A DNA stretch of 64,000 bases from Cellulosimicrobium cellulans (GCF_024124905.1 NZ_JAMXST010000001.1:682001-746000), one strand, 5' to 3'. Positions 17,362 through 26,073 are shown, counted from the first letter of the stretch. A program made the numbers and translations. The notes: generated from the sequence alone by a model not told the origin.

Positions 17362-18507
17362 GTGACACACACCACCCCCGTCCGCCGGGCCCGGCTCGAC
17401 AACGGCGGGCGCGCGCCCTGGCACCCCCTCGCGCGCGAGGCCTTCGACCGTGCGCTCGACGACGGCTGGGCCGACCCCCGCCGCCTGCACGCGGAGGGTC
17501 GTCGTGCCGCCGCGCTGCTCGACGGCGCACGCGAGGCCGTCGGTGCCGCGCTCGGCGTGCGGACGGAGGAGGTGCACTTCACGCCCTCCCACACGGCGTC
17601 GTTGCACACCGGCGTCGCCGCCCTGTCCGGCGCACGCGCACGCGTCGGCCGACGGGTCGTCGTCGGCGCCGTCGAGCGTGCCGCCGTGCTGCACGCCGCC
17701 GAGCACGGCGGGCTCGAGCGCGAGGTCGTCGACGTGGACCGCACCGGCCGGGTCGACGCGGCCGCGATGTCCGACGCCGTCGCGCGCCCGGGGGTCGCGC
17801 TCGCCGCGCTCCAGCTCGCCAACGGCGAGGTGGGCACGCGCCAGCCCGTCGTGGCGGTGCACGACGCCGCGCGCGCGGCCGGGGTCCCGCTCCTCGTCGA
17901 CGCGGGGGCGAGCGTCGGCCACGACGAGGTCCCCGCGTCGTGGGACGCTCTCGCCGCCGACCCCGCCGACTGGGGCGGAGGTCCCGGGGTCGGGGTGCTC
18001 GCGGTCCGCTCCCGCGTCCGACGGCGCAGCGCGTTCCCGGAGGACCCCGACCCGTGGGCACCCGGAGGGGTGTCCGTGCCCGCGGCGTTCGCGGCCGCCG
18101 TCGCGCTCCAGGCGGTGCTGGCGGACCGGGAGGCCGAGGACGCGCGCCGCCGTGCGCTCGTCGACCGGGTCCGGGCGCGCGTCGCCGAGATCCCCGACGT
18201 CGAGGTGGTCGGCGACCCGGCCGACCGCCTGCCGCACGTGGCGACGTTCTCGTTCCTCTACGTGGACGGCGAGGCCCTGCTCACCGACCTCGACCGCGAG
18301 GGTGTCGCCGTCGGGTCGGGGTCCGCGTGCACGTCGAGCTCCCTCGAGCCGTCGCACGTCCTGGCCGCGATGGGCGTGCTCACGCACGGGAACGTGCGCA
18401 TCGCGCTCGACCGGTCGACGAGCGCGGCGGACGTCGACCGGCTGCTCGACGCGCTGCCCGGGGCGGTCGCGCGCGTGCGCGCGACGCTGGGGGTGCAGGG
18501 CCTGTGA
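17362..18507 (+). CDS. NifS/IscS-fold protein lacking the PLP lysine
   Basis: Class-V aminotransferase fold, 381 residues, aligned to cysteine desulfurases over its full length (LDNGGRAPWHP, ANGEVGTRQPV, LLVDAGASVGH). The substrate-cysteine loop GSGSACTSSSLEPSHVL is intact (C323). The catalytic segment SGHK of IscS is replaced by DPAD, putting Asp203 at the PLP-lysine position, and the PLP-stacking His is Arg106 (VERAAVL). It is therefore unlikely to work as a normal PLP desulfurase and may be a persulfide carrier or scaffold. The GTG start follows AGGAGG with 4-nt spacing; an open frame continues upstream without a better start. The tusA-like gene overlaps its stop. Confidence 0.8.
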   Translation: MTHTTPVRRARLDNGGRAPWHPLAREAFDRALDDGWADPRRLHAEGRRAAALLDGAREAVGAALGVRTEEVHFTPSHTASLHTGVAALSGARARVGRRVVVGAVERAAVLHAAEHGGLEREVVDVDRTGRVDAAAMSDAVARPGVALAALQLANGEVGTRQPVVAVHDAARAAGVPLLVDAGASVGHDEVPASWDALAADPADWGGGPGVGVLAVRSRVRRRSAFPEDPDPWAPGGVSVPAAFAAAVALQAVLADREAEDARRRALVDRVRARVAEIPDVEVVGDPADRLPHVATFSFLYVDGEALLTDLDREGVAVGSGSACTSSSLEPSHVLAAMGVLTHGNVRIALDRSTSAADVDRLLDALPGAVARVRATLGVQGL

Positions 18508-18758
18508 CGGGCGACGCTCCCGACGTGGTCGACGCACGCGGTCTGCGCTGCCCGCTGCCGGTGATCCGGCTCGCCGCGGCGGCGCGCGACCGGGACCCGG
18601 GCACGCGCCTGACGGTGTGGTCGACCGATCCGGCCGCGCGCCTCGACGTCCCGGCCTGGGCACGGATGCGCGGGCACACGGTCGTCGGCGACGAGCCGCT
18701 CGCGCGCGACGACCAGGACGAGGGCGCCTGGGCGATCACGGTCGAGCTCGGCGCCTGA
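18504..18758 (+). CDS. TusA-like sulfurtransferase
   Basis: 84-residue TusA/SirA-fold protein. DARGLRCPLPVIRLA carries the CPxP motif with persulfide-accepting Cys16. The GTG overlaps the TGA of the NifS-like gene, so the two are coupled. In other actinobacteria, as I recall, the two modules can be a single fusion protein, which supports a shared job: sulfur passing from a desulfurase or a low-molecular persulfide to an acceptor. The acceptor is unknown; erpA lies just downstream in the opposite orientation. Confidence 0.85.
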   Translation: MTGDAPDVVDARGLRCPLPVIRLAAAARDRDPGTRLTVWSTDPAARLDVPAWARMRGHTVVGDEPLARDDQDEGAWAITVELGA

Positions 18759-18788
18759 CGTCTCGCCGGGCTCGCCGCCGGGACGACG

Positions 18789-18825
18789 CGAGCCCGGCCA
18801 CCCGCGGTGCGGGTGGCCGGGCTCG
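18789..18825. terminator. Bidirectional stem-loop terminator
   Basis: Perfect 17-bp stem: CGAGCCCGGCCACCCGC at 18789-18805 pairs with 18809-18825, loop GGT. It lies between the converging tusA-like gene and erpA. Confidence 0.8.
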
Positions 18826-18862
18826 TGCGGTCCGGTGCGGCGTGCGGGGCACGCCGGGCGGG

Positions 18863-19213
18863 TCAGCTGAAGGAGCCGCCGCAGGCGCAGGCGCTGCCCG
18901 CGTTGGGGTTGTCGATCGTGAAGCCCTGCTTCTCGATCGTGTCCGCGAAGTCGATCGTCGCGCCCTCGAGGTACGGGACGCTCATCTTGTCGACCACGAC
19001 CTCGACGCCGTCGTAGTCGCGCAGCGCGTCGCCGTCGAGCACGCGCTCGTCGAAGTAGAGCTGGTAGATCAGGCCGGAGCAGCCGCCGGGCTGCACCGCG
19101 ACGCGCAGGCGCAGGTCGTCGCGACCCTCCTGCTCGAGGAGGGTGCGGACCTTGTCCGCGGCCCCGTCGGTCAGGTTGACGCCGTGCGTGGCAATGTCGG
19201 TGGTCTCGCTCAT
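18863..19213 (-). CDS. erpA: A-type iron-sulfur carrier (ErpA/HesB)
   Basis: Carrier that inserts Fe-S clusters into apoproteins. 116 residues with the three conserved cysteines: C45 (GGCSGLIYQL) and C109/C111 (CACGGSFS). GGAGACGAG precedes the ATG. It corresponds to M. tuberculosis Rv2204c, which also lies downstream of the cytochrome genes. Likely clients in this window are the Rieske protein, NadA and LipA; this is inference from cofactor content. Confidence 0.92.
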   Translation of the reverse strand: MSETTDIATHGVNLTDGAADKVRTLLEQEGRDDLRLRVAVQPGGCSGLIYQLYFDERVLDGDALRDYDGVEVVVDKMSVPYLEGATIDFADTIEKQGFTIDNPNAGSACACGGSFS

Positions 19214-19403
19214 CTCGTCTCCGCGCTGTCGGGGGCAGTGCTGCCCCGGTGGTGGCCGGCTTCTACGGACCTCTCGAGAGAGATCCCGTCAGGTCCTCAA
19301 CACCACTCGTGCCGGTCGTGTTCCCGAGTCTACGACCACGCGACGGCGTACGGTCGAACGGAGCCCGCGCCGCACCGGTGGCGCGGCCCCCGACGGGAGA
19401 CGC

Positions 19404-19832
19404 ATGGACCAGTCGTTGCACTTCGTGACGGTCGCGACGCGCGACCTGGACGCCGCGCGGGCCTTCTACGGCGCGCTCGGCTGGACCGCGCAGCTCGACG
19501 TGCCGGGCGAGATCGTCTTCTACCGCTCGGCGGCGGGCCAGCTCCTCGGCTTCTTCGAGGAGTCGGCCTTCGCGCGCGACGCCGGAACCCCGGGCGCCAC
19601 GCCGACCACGACGGGCCTCACGCTGTCGCACAACGTCGGTTCCCGGGCCGCGGTCGTCGAGCTCGTGCAGGCGATGGTCGACGCGGGCGGGACCGTCCGC
19701 AAGGCGCCGCAGGAGGGCGAGTTCGGCGGCGTCTTCCACGCTCACGTCGCGGACCCCAACGGACTGGTGTGGGAGGTCGCGCACAACCCGGCCTGGTCCG
19801 TCCGCGCGGACGGGACCGTCGACCTCGGCTGA
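19404..19832 (+). CDS. VOC (glyoxalase/bleomycin-resistance fold) protein
   Basis: 142 residues, one VOC domain of two beta-alpha-beta-beta-beta modules: LHFVTVATRDLDAARAFYGA at the start and HVADPNGLVWEVAHNP at the end, where the Glu could be a metal ligand. GGGAGAC precedes the ATG. A TACGGT about 50 nt upstream (19349-19354) is a possible -10. Substrate unknown. It converges on the glycerate kinase gene with only 12 bp between stops. Confidence 0.8.
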   Translation: MDQSLHFVTVATRDLDAARAFYGALGWTAQLDVPGEIVFYRSAAGQLLGFFEESAFARDAGTPGATPTTTGLTLSHNVGSRAAVVELVQAMVDAGGTVRKAPQEGEFGGVFHAHVADPNGLVWEVAHNPAWSVRADGTVDLG

Positions 19833-19844
19833 GGCGCCCCGCCG

Positions 19845-21062
19845 TCAGCCGCGCGACCAGGTGCGCGCGACGCGCTCCACGAGCGCGCGCGGGTCGCCGT
19901 CGCCCCACGCGTACGCGCCGCTGAGCCCCGCGGCGGCCTGCTCGCGCCGCCCCGCGACGACCGCGCGCGCCACCACGACGACGGGGAGCGCGTGGTGCGC
20001 GGCGCGGACCGCGACCTCGCGCACCGTCCCGTCCCCCAGCTCGTGGGCGCCGAGCTCGTCCGCGAGCACGACGACGGCCTCCGCACCCGCCAGGCGCGCG
20101 TCCAGGCCCAGGTCGTCGGCGACGACGCGCAGCCCGGGCACGAGCCGACCGCCCAGCGCCGCGACCGCGTAGGCGAGCCCGCCCCCGCTCCCGGCCCCGG
20201 GCAGTCCGGCCAGGCGACGGCCTGCCGTCGCCGCGGCGAGGAGGTCCCGGCCCGCGAGCGCACGGCCCGCTCCCCCGGTCTCCGCCGCGTGGTCGACGGC
20301 GGACGCCACGCCGTGCGCGACGGCGCCGAGCGCGCGCTCGAGGTGCTGGGCCACCGCGGGGTCCACGCCGCGGGCGTCGAGCACCGCGCTCGCCCCGTGC
20401 AGGCCGAGCAGCGGGACGTCGGACGCGACGGCCGCCACGAGGTCGGCGCCCCCGAGCGCCGCCCGCGCGGCGCGCACGACGTCGGTCGGGACCGCGGTCC
20501 CCGGGTCGCCGGCGAGCGACGCCGCCCCCGCGAGCGCCAGGAGCGCCCCGCGCCCGGCGTCGTGGCTCGTGCTCCCGCCGGTGGCGAGGACGACCCGCCC
20601 GGGCGCCCCGTCGGGTCCGCGTGCGGCGTCGGCCGCGAGCGCCAGGAGGTGGCCGACGGCGGTCGAGGACCGCGCGGGCACGGTCACCGCTCCCGCGTCG
20701 CCGTCGAGCGCCTCGCCGGCGCCGGTGGCGGGCACCTGGGAGGCGTCGACGTAGACGGTCCGGCGCGTGCCCGTGCCGTCGCCGCCCGGCGTCCGACGGC
20801 GGACCGCGACCGGGACGTCGTCCCCGTCCGGCCTCGGGACCGCCCCGGCGAGCACCTCGGGCGCGACGGGCGCGACCGCGTCGAGGAACGCGGGCCCCGA
20901 CGCTGCGAGCGGCACGGTCTCGACCTGGGCGTGCGGCGCCCACCAGCCCGCGACGTCGTCGAGCGAGGGCCCTGCCGGGACGGGTGGCGACGCGGCCGCC
21001 GCGGCCGGCCACGCGCCGTCGGGCACGGGTGGGACGGCGGACCCGGTGAGCAGCACGCGCAT
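19845..21062 (-). CDS. Glycerate kinase family protein, divergent N-terminus
   Basis: 405 residues. The C-terminal half matches glycerate kinases: VVLATGGSTSHDAGRGALLAL, PGAGSGGGLAYAVAALGG and RLVPG with the following nucleotide-binding region. The usual N-terminal substrate motif (APDSFKG type) is missing; the protein starts MRVLLTGSAVPPVPDGAW, so activity on glycerate is uncertain. The gene is in the position of M. tuberculosis Rv2205c. The ATG is preceded by CACAAT ending 6 nt upstream, a leaderless arrangement. It is divergent from nadA with 84 bp between starts. Confidence 0.8.
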   Translation of the reverse strand: MRVLLTGSAVPPVPDGAWPAAAAASPPVPAGPSLDDVAGWWAPHAQVETVPLAASGPAFLDAVAPVAPEVLAGAVPRPDGDDVPVAVRRRTPGGDGTGTRRTVYVDASQVPATGAGEALDGDAGAVTVPARSSTAVGHLLALAADAARGPDGAPGRVVLATGGSTSHDAGRGALLALAGAASLAGDPGTAVPTDVVRAARAALGGADLVAAVASDVPLLGLHGASAVLDARGVDPAVAQHLERALGAVAHGVASAVDHAAETGGAGRALAGRDLLAAATAGRRLAGLPGAGSGGGLAYAVAALGGRLVPGLRVVADDLGLDARLAGAEAVVVLADELGAHELGDGTVREVAVRAAHHALPVVVVARAVVAGRREQAAAGLSGAYAWGDGDPRALVERVARTWSRG

Positions 21063-21068
21063 GCCCGG

Positions 21069-21074
21069 ATTGTG
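21069..21074 (-). promoter_or_regulatory. -10 element, leaderless start of glycerate kinase gene
   Basis: CACAAT on the minus strand ends 6 nt before the ATG at 21062. Confidence 0.5.
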
Positions 21075-21134
21075 CCAGGGCGCACGCCCGTCCGGTCCCC
21101 GCGGGACGCCCGCTCGGCCGCGGCGGCGCTGTGC

Positions 21135-21140
21135 GACGAT
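21135..21140 (+). promoter_or_regulatory. -10 element, leaderless start of nadA
   Basis: GACGAT ends 6 nt before the GTG at 21147; there is no ribosome site before that GTG. Confidence 0.4.
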
Positions 21141-21146
21141 GGTGCC

Positions 21147-22385
21147 GTGAGCACTGGTAGCACCTTGCTGTCGTCCGTGGACGGGCCGAACACCTCGCGC
21201 CAGGGCGGGTTCGCCGAACCCAGTCCTTCCGCCCTGCTCCTGCTGGGCCAGGGCCGCGACCTCGCGTCCGAGCGCGGGGTCGAGTGCGTGGGCGAGCTGC
21301 CCGCGCCGAGCGACCCGGACCTCGTGGAGCGCGCCCGGGCCGCCCGCGCCGCGCTGGGCGAGCGGGCGTTCGTGCTCGGTCACCACTACCAGCGCGACGA
21401 GGTCATCGACTTCGCCGACGTGACGGGCGACTCGTTCAAGCTCGCGCGCGAGGCCGCGGCGCGGCCCGAGGCGGAGTTCATCCTCTTCTGCGGCGTGCAC
21501 TTCATGGCGGAGAGCGCGGACATCCTCACGTCCGACGCGCAGCAGGTCGTGCTGCCGGACCTCGCGGCCGGCTGCTCGATGGCGGACATGGCGGCGATCG
21601 ACCAGGTCGAGGACGCGTGGGACGTGCTCGAGGAGGTCGGCATCGCCGACTCCACGGTCCCCGTGACGTACATGAACTCCTCGGCGGCGATCAAGGCGTT
21701 CACGGGTCGCCACGGCGGCACCGTGTGCACCTCGTCGAACGCGGAGGTCGCGCTGCGCTGGGCGTTCGACCAGGTGGGTGGCGTGGACGGCACGGGCAAG
21801 GTGCTGTTCCTGCCGGACCAGCACCTCGGTCGCAACACGGCGGTGCTGAAGCTCGCGATGTCGCTCGACGACTGCGTCGTGTTCGACCCGCGCAAGCCGA
21901 ACGGCGGCCTCACGGACGCCGAGCTGCGCGACGCGCGCATGATCCTGTGGCGCGGGCACTGCTCGGTCCACGGCCGGTTCTCGGCGAAGAACGTGAGCGA
22001 CGTGCGCGCCGCGGTGCCGGACGTCAACGTCCTGGTGCACCCCGAGTGCAAGCACGAGGTCGTCACGGCGGCGGACTTCGTCGGGTCGACGGAGTACATC
22101 ATCGCGATGCTCGACGCCGCCGAGCCGGGCTCGTCGTGGGCGATCGGGACCGAGCTCAACCTGGTGCGCCGCGTCGCGCGCGCCCACCCGGACAAGCAGG
22201 TGCACTACCTGGACTCGACGGTGTGCTTCTGCTCGACGATGAACCGGATCGACCTGCCCCACCTCGTGTGGGCCATGGAGTCGCTCGTCGCGGGCCGCGT
22301 CGTGAACCGGATCGTCGTGGACGCGGACGACGCGCACTGGGCGCGCGTCGCGCTCGACCAGATGCTCGCCCTGCCGGGCATCTAG
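21147..22385 (+). CDS. nadA: Quinolinate synthase A
   Basis: Condenses iminoaspartate with dihydroxyacetone phosphate to quinolinate in NAD synthesis; a [4Fe-4S] enzyme. 412 residues, the long NadA form. FVLGHHYQRDEV opens the first domain; cluster cysteines are seen in AAGCSMAD, ECKHEVV and VCFCSTMN. The GTG start is inferred from the upstream -10 and from homologue length; the frame is open far upstream. nadB and nadC are not adjacent. ErpA, 2 kb away, could supply its cluster. Confidence 0.95.
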   Translation: MSTGSTLLSSVDGPNTSRQGGFAEPSPSALLLLGQGRDLASERGVECVGELPAPSDPDLVERARAARAALGERAFVLGHHYQRDEVIDFADVTGDSFKLAREAAARPEAEFILFCGVHFMAESADILTSDAQQVVLPDLAAGCSMADMAAIDQVEDAWDVLEEVGIADSTVPVTYMNSSAAIKAFTGRHGGTVCTSSNAEVALRWAFDQVGGVDGTGKVLFLPDQHLGRNTAVLKLAMSLDDCVVFDPRKPNGGLTDAELRDARMILWRGHCSVHGRFSAKNVSDVRAAVPDVNVLVHPECKHEVVTAADFVGSTEYIIAMLDAAEPGSSWAIGTELNLVRRVARAHPDKQVHYLDSTVCFCSTMNRIDLPHLVWAMESLVAGRVVNRIVVDADDAHWARVALDQMLALPGI

Positions 22386-22437
22386 CCCGACGGGAGCCGA
22401 GGTCCCTCGAGCAGCCGGGGGCACGCGGAGGTATGGC

Positions 22438-23037
22438 ATGAGCACCGGGAACGGCATGAACGTCGGCATCTTCGTGTTCGACGAGGCGGAGGAGCTCGAC
22501 GTCGCCGGGCCGTTCGAGGTGCTGTCCGCGTGGGCCGAGCACTCGGCGCTCAAGCCGCACGTGTCCACGTTCTCGTGGGACGGCGGCGGCGTGCGGCTCG
22601 CGAAGGGGCTGCGGCTGCTCCCCGACCGCTCGGCGGACGACGTCGGCCCGCTCCACCTGCTCGTCTACCCGGGCGGTTGGGGGACGCGCTCGCTGCTCGC
22701 GGACCGCGTGCACCTCGAGTGGCTGCGCGCGATGCGCGCCCAGACCCCCGTCATCGCGAGCGTGTGCACGGGGTCGCTCGTGCTCGCCGCGGCGGGGCTG
22801 CTCGCGGGGCGGCCCGCGACGACGCACTGGGCGCACTACGACGAGCTCGCGGAGATCGACCCGAGCGTCGTGCTGGACACCGAGGCGCGTTTCGTGGACG
22901 ACGGCGACGTCGTCACGTCCGCGGGCGTGTCCGCGGGGATCGACATGGCCCTGCACCTCGTCGCGCGCCTGGAGAGCGACGACGTCGCGCGCGCCGTGCG
23001 CCGCGGGATCCAGTACGACCCCGACCCGCCGGTCTGA
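22438..23037 (+). CDS. DJ-1/PfpI family protein
   Basis: 199-residue class-I glutamine-amidotransferase-like protein. The nucleophile elbow ASVCTGSLVLAAAG has Cys110, the acidic partner lies in FDEAEELD, and TTHWAHY resembles isonitrile hydratase-type members. The ATG at 22438 follows GGAGGTATGGC. It is 52 bp downstream of nadA and might be co-transcribed. Hydratase, glyoxalase or chaperone activity cannot be separated by sequence alone. Confidence 0.8.
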   Translation: MSTGNGMNVGIFVFDEAEELDVAGPFEVLSAWAEHSALKPHVSTFSWDGGGVRLAKGLRLLPDRSADDVGPLHLLVYPGGWGTRSLLADRVHLEWLRAMRAQTPVIASVCTGSLVLAAAGLLAGRPATTHWAHYDELAEIDPSVVLDTEARFVDDGDVVTSAGVSAGIDMALHLVARLESDDVARAVRRGIQYDPDPPV

Positions 23038-23188
23038 GGCGGCCGCGTCCCCCTGACGCCGACGGAGTCGGGCTCCGGCGACGACCGCCCGGCTCGCCGC
23101 GCGGACGGGCACGAGGCGCCGTGGCGGGCCGAGACCTCCACGCCCCGCTCGCCGGCCGAAGGTACCTGATACCGCCCGTGCGAGGTAG

Positions 23189-23194
23189 TAGCCT
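23189..23194 (+). promoter_or_regulatory. -10 element, leaderless start of thioesterase gene
   Basis: TAGCCT ends 6 nt before the GTG at 23201. The remainder of 23038-23200 shows no gene. Confidence 0.55.
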
Positions 23195-23200
23195 GCCCGG

Positions 23201-23731
23201 GTGACCCGCCAGATCCAGCTCCTCGTCGCCAGCACGCTGCCGCGCAAGGCCGTGCAGGGCCGGGGCGTCCTCGAGCCGTCCGTCACCCGCATGCGCGTGC
23301 ACCCCGGCGACCTCGACTTCTACCTGCACGTCAACAACGGGACGTATCTGCAGATGATGGACGTCGCGCGCAGCAACTTCATCGCCGACCTCGGCGGGTT
23401 CCCCCTGCTCAGGGACAAGGGCTGGTACCCCGTCGTCGCGGCGTCGACCATGAAGTACCGCCGCTCCCTCCAGCTGTGGGACCGCTTCGAGATCACGACG
23501 CGCGTCCTCGGGTGGGACGAGCGCGTCGTCTACCTCGAGCAGGTGTTCACGCGCGGCGCCGACCTGTGCGCGCGCGGCCTCGTCGCGGGCCGGTTCCTGG
23601 CGCGCGGGTCGGGCGACCGGATCGCCGCCCCCGACGTCGTCGGGCTCCTCGGCGGCGACGTCACCTCTCCCGAGCTCCCGGACGACGTCGACCGGTGGTC
23701 CCGGGCGGTCGACGTCGCGCACCGCGGCTGA
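23201..23731 (+). CDS. Hotdog-fold acyl-CoA thioesterase family protein
   Basis: 176 residues. RVHPGDLDFYLHVNNGTYLQMMDVARSN matches the active-site helix of 4-hydroxybenzoyl-CoA-type thioesterases (Asp and His-Val-Asn-Asn-Gly), and YRRSLQLWDRFEITTRVLGW is the long central strand pair. It probably hydrolyses an acyl-CoA thioester; the chain length is unknown. The GTG start is set by a -10 six bases upstream. The VOC gene follows 48 bp later. Confidence 0.8.
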   Translation: MTRQIQLLVASTLPRKAVQGRGVLEPSVTRMRVHPGDLDFYLHVNNGTYLQMMDVARSNFIADLGGFPLLRDKGWYPVVAASTMKYRRSLQLWDRFEITTRVLGWDERVVYLEQVFTRGADLCARGLVAGRFLARGSGDRIAAPDVVGLLGGDVTSPELPDDVDRWSRAVDVAHRG

Positions 23732-23767
23732 CGACCGGCACCCTGGTCCCGCGCGGGGGTCGGGTGC

Positions 23768-23773
23768 TTCGAT
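23768..23773 (+). promoter_or_regulatory. -10 element, leaderless start of second VOC gene
   Basis: TTCGAT ends 6 nt before the GTG at 23780. The first base pair departs from TANNNT, so this is a weaker case. Confidence 0.35.
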
Positions 23774-23779
23774 GGCACG

Positions 23780-24604
23780 GTGACCGCCGACCGAGCCCCT
23801 GACCCCGACCCGCACCCGGACCACCCCGCCACCGACCCGTTCGACGCGACCATGGTCCCGGCCCTTCCCTGCCGGGACATCGACGAGCTGCGCGACTTCT
23901 GGACCGCGCTCGGCTTCGACGTGACGTACCGCCAGCTCCGGCCGAACCCGTACCTCGCGGTGCGGCGCGGCGGCGTGGACATCCACTACTTCGGGCTCGA
24001 CGGGATCGAGCCGCAGGACAGCTACAGCACGTGCATCGTCGTCGTGGAGGACACGGCGCCCGTCTTCGAGGCGTTCGCCGCGGGGCTGCGCGCCCGCTAC
24101 GGGCGCCTGCCGCTCACCGGGTTCCCGCGGATCACCCGACCCCGACGGCGCGCGAACGCGGGCGGCACGACGGGATTCAGCCTCGTGGACCCCGCCGGCA
24201 ACTGGGTCCGCGTGATGCGCCGCCCTCCCGCCGCGGCGGCGCCGACCACGGACGCGGCCGGGGCGTCCGCCGTCGACGCGTACGCCGCGCGGCCCGAGGG
24301 ACGGCTCGCCCGGGCCCTGGACGACGCCGTCGTGCAGGCGGACTCGCACGGCGACCCCGTCCAGGCGCGCAAGATCCTCGCGGGCGCGCTGCGGCGTGCC
24401 GGGGACGACGCCGACGTCGCCGACCGCGTGCGCGCCCTCGCCTACCTCGCCGAGCTCGCCGTCCGCGCGGACGATCCCGACGCTGCCCGCACGCACCTCG
24501 ACGACCTCGACGCGCTGGCGGCCGCCCTCTCCCCTGACGTGCGCACCGTCGTCGAGCACGCCCTCGCCGAGGCCGCCGACCTGCGGGCGGCGCTCCCCGG
24601 CTGA
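23780..24604 (+). CDS. VOC protein with helical C-terminal extension
   Basis: 274 residues. Residues ~25-150 form a VOC domain (VPALPCRDIDELRDFWTALGF at the start, SLVDPAGNWVRVMRR at the end), like bleomycin-binding proteins. A further ~100 residues are alpha-helical and Ala-rich (ARKILAGALRRAGDDADVAD and following), resembling a short TPR-like bundle. The extension is unusual for this family and may mediate dimer or partner contact. Substrate unknown. Its end is 40 bp from the converging dipeptidase gene. Confidence 0.75.
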   Translation: MTADRAPDPDPHPDHPATDPFDATMVPALPCRDIDELRDFWTALGFDVTYRQLRPNPYLAVRRGGVDIHYFGLDGIEPQDSYSTCIVVVEDTAPVFEAFAAGLRARYGRLPLTGFPRITRPRRRANAGGTTGFSLVDPAGNWVRVMRRPPAAAAPTTDAAGASAVDAYAARPEGRLARALDDAVVQADSHGDPVQARKILAGALRRAGDDADVADRVRALAYLAELAVRADDPDAARTHLDDLDALAAALSPDVRTVVEHALAEAADLRAALPG

Positions 24605-24644
24605 CCGGTCGAGCGCCGCCGCGCACGGACGGACGGTCCCCGGG

Positions 24645-26066
24645 TCAGGCGACCGCGCCGCCGAGCCGGGCGAGCAGGAGCGCCTCGGCGAGCACCACCT
24701 TCTCCAGCTCGCCGAGGTGCACCGACTCGTTCGCGCCGTGCGCGCGCGAGTCCGGGTCCTCGACGCCCGTCACGAGGATCGCCGCGTCGGGGAACACCTC
24801 GAGCAGGTCGGCGATGAAGGGGATCGACCCGCCCACGCCGATGTCGACCGGGTCGGCGCCCCACGACGTCGTGAACGCCCACCGCGCGGCCCGCATCGCC
24901 TCGGAGTCACCCGGGGCGAGGAACGGCTTGCCCTGCTCGCCGTCGCGGACCGTGACGCGCGCGCCGAGCGGAGCGTTCCCCTCCAGGTGGGTACGCAGCG
25001 CCGCCATCGCGGCCGCCGGGTCCTGACCCGGCGCGAGCCGCATCGAGAGCTTCGCGGTCGCGCGGGGCGTGAGGGTGTTCGACGCGTGCGCGACGCTCGG
25101 CGCGTCGAGCCCGATCACGGCGATCGCCGGCTTGGTCCACAGCCGGCCCGCGATGCTGCCCTCGCCTGCGAGGACGGTCCCGTCGAGCAGCGAGGAGTCG
25201 GCGCGGAAGTCGGCCTCGGCGTAGTCCACGGTCGGCTCGTCCGCCGTGACGAGCCCGGGCACGGCCACGTTGCCCGCGTCGTCGTGCAGGGTGGTGATCA
25301 GCCGCGCGAGCAGCGTCACCGCGTCGAGCACGGGACCGCCGAACATGCCCGAGTGCACCGCGTGGTCGAGCACGGCGACCTCGACCTCGCAGTCGACGAG
25401 GCCGCGCAGCGACGTCGTGAGCGCGGGGACGCCGACCTTCCAGTTCGACGAGTCCGCGACGACGATGACGTCCGCCGCGAGCAGGTCGCGGTACTGCGTG
25501 AGGAACGGCAGGAACGTCGGCGAGCCGATCTCCTCCTCGCCCTCGACGAAGACCGTCACGCCGACAGGCAGGTCACCGACCTCCGTGAGCGCGCGCAGCG
25601 CACCCAGGTGCGCCACGACCCCCGCCTTGTCGTCCGCCGCACCGCGCCCGTACAGGCGCCCGTCGCGCTCGGTCGGCTCGAACGGGTCGGACTCCCAGGT
25701 CGCGGCGTCGCCCGGGGGCTGCACGTCGTGGTGCGCGTACAGGAGGACGGTCGGGGCGCCGTCGGGCGCAGGGCGGCGCGCGACGACGGCCGGCGCGCCC
25801 TCCGTGCCGTCGGCGGCCCGAGCGCGCAGCACCTGCACCTCGGGCAGACCGGCGTCGCGCAGCAGCGCCGCCACGGCATCGGCGCTCGCCGCGACGTGCG
25901 CCTGGTCGAACGCGGCGTTCGACACGCTCGGCACGCGCACGAGGGACTCGAGGTCCGCACGCAGCGCGGGGAAGAGGCGCGCGACGGTCTCGCTGAGCGT
26001 GGTCGCGAGCTCGGGGTCGGTCGCGGTGCCGGGCGCGGGGACGGTGGGTTCAGGTGAGTTCGTCAC
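24645..26066 (-). CDS. M20-family dipeptidase
   Basis: Zinc peptidase of the M20 (PepV/CNDP-like) family, 473 residues, probably cleaving dipeptides in the cytoplasm. Metal-site segments are VLLYAHHDVQPPGD, GRGAADDKAGVVAHLGAL and VEGEEEIGSP; GVEDPDSRAHGANESVHL carries the last His. The start is GTG 26066 (VTNSPEPTVPA), chosen because TACCGT ends 7 nt upstream; the frame is open further up. Confidence 0.9.
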   Translation of the reverse strand: MTNSPEPTVPAPGTATDPELATTLSETVARLFPALRADLESLVRVPSVSNAAFDQAHVAASADAVAALLRDAGLPEVQVLRARAADGTEGAPAVVARRPAPDGAPTVLLYAHHDVQPPGDAATWESDPFEPTERDGRLYGRGAADDKAGVVAHLGALRALTEVGDLPVGVTVFVEGEEEIGSPTFLPFLTQYRDLLAADVIVVADSSNWKVGVPALTTSLRGLVDCEVEVAVLDHAVHSGMFGGPVLDAVTLLARLITTLHDDAGNVAVPGLVTADEPTVDYAEADFRADSSLLDGTVLAGEGSIAGRLWTKPAIAVIGLDAPSVAHASNTLTPRATAKLSMRLAPGQDPAAAMAALRTHLEGNAPLGARVTVRDGEQGKPFLAPGDSEAMRAARWAFTTSWGADPVDIGVGGSIPFIADLLEVFPDAAILVTGVEDPDSRAHGANESVHLGELEKVVLAEALLLARLGGAVA

Positions 26067-26073
26067 GACGAGC

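Noticed and set aside
19992-21146. N-terminal extension of the NadA frame
   Set aside because: The frame is open for over 1 kb upstream but overlaps the glycerate kinase gene; NadA homology and a -10 support GTG 21147.
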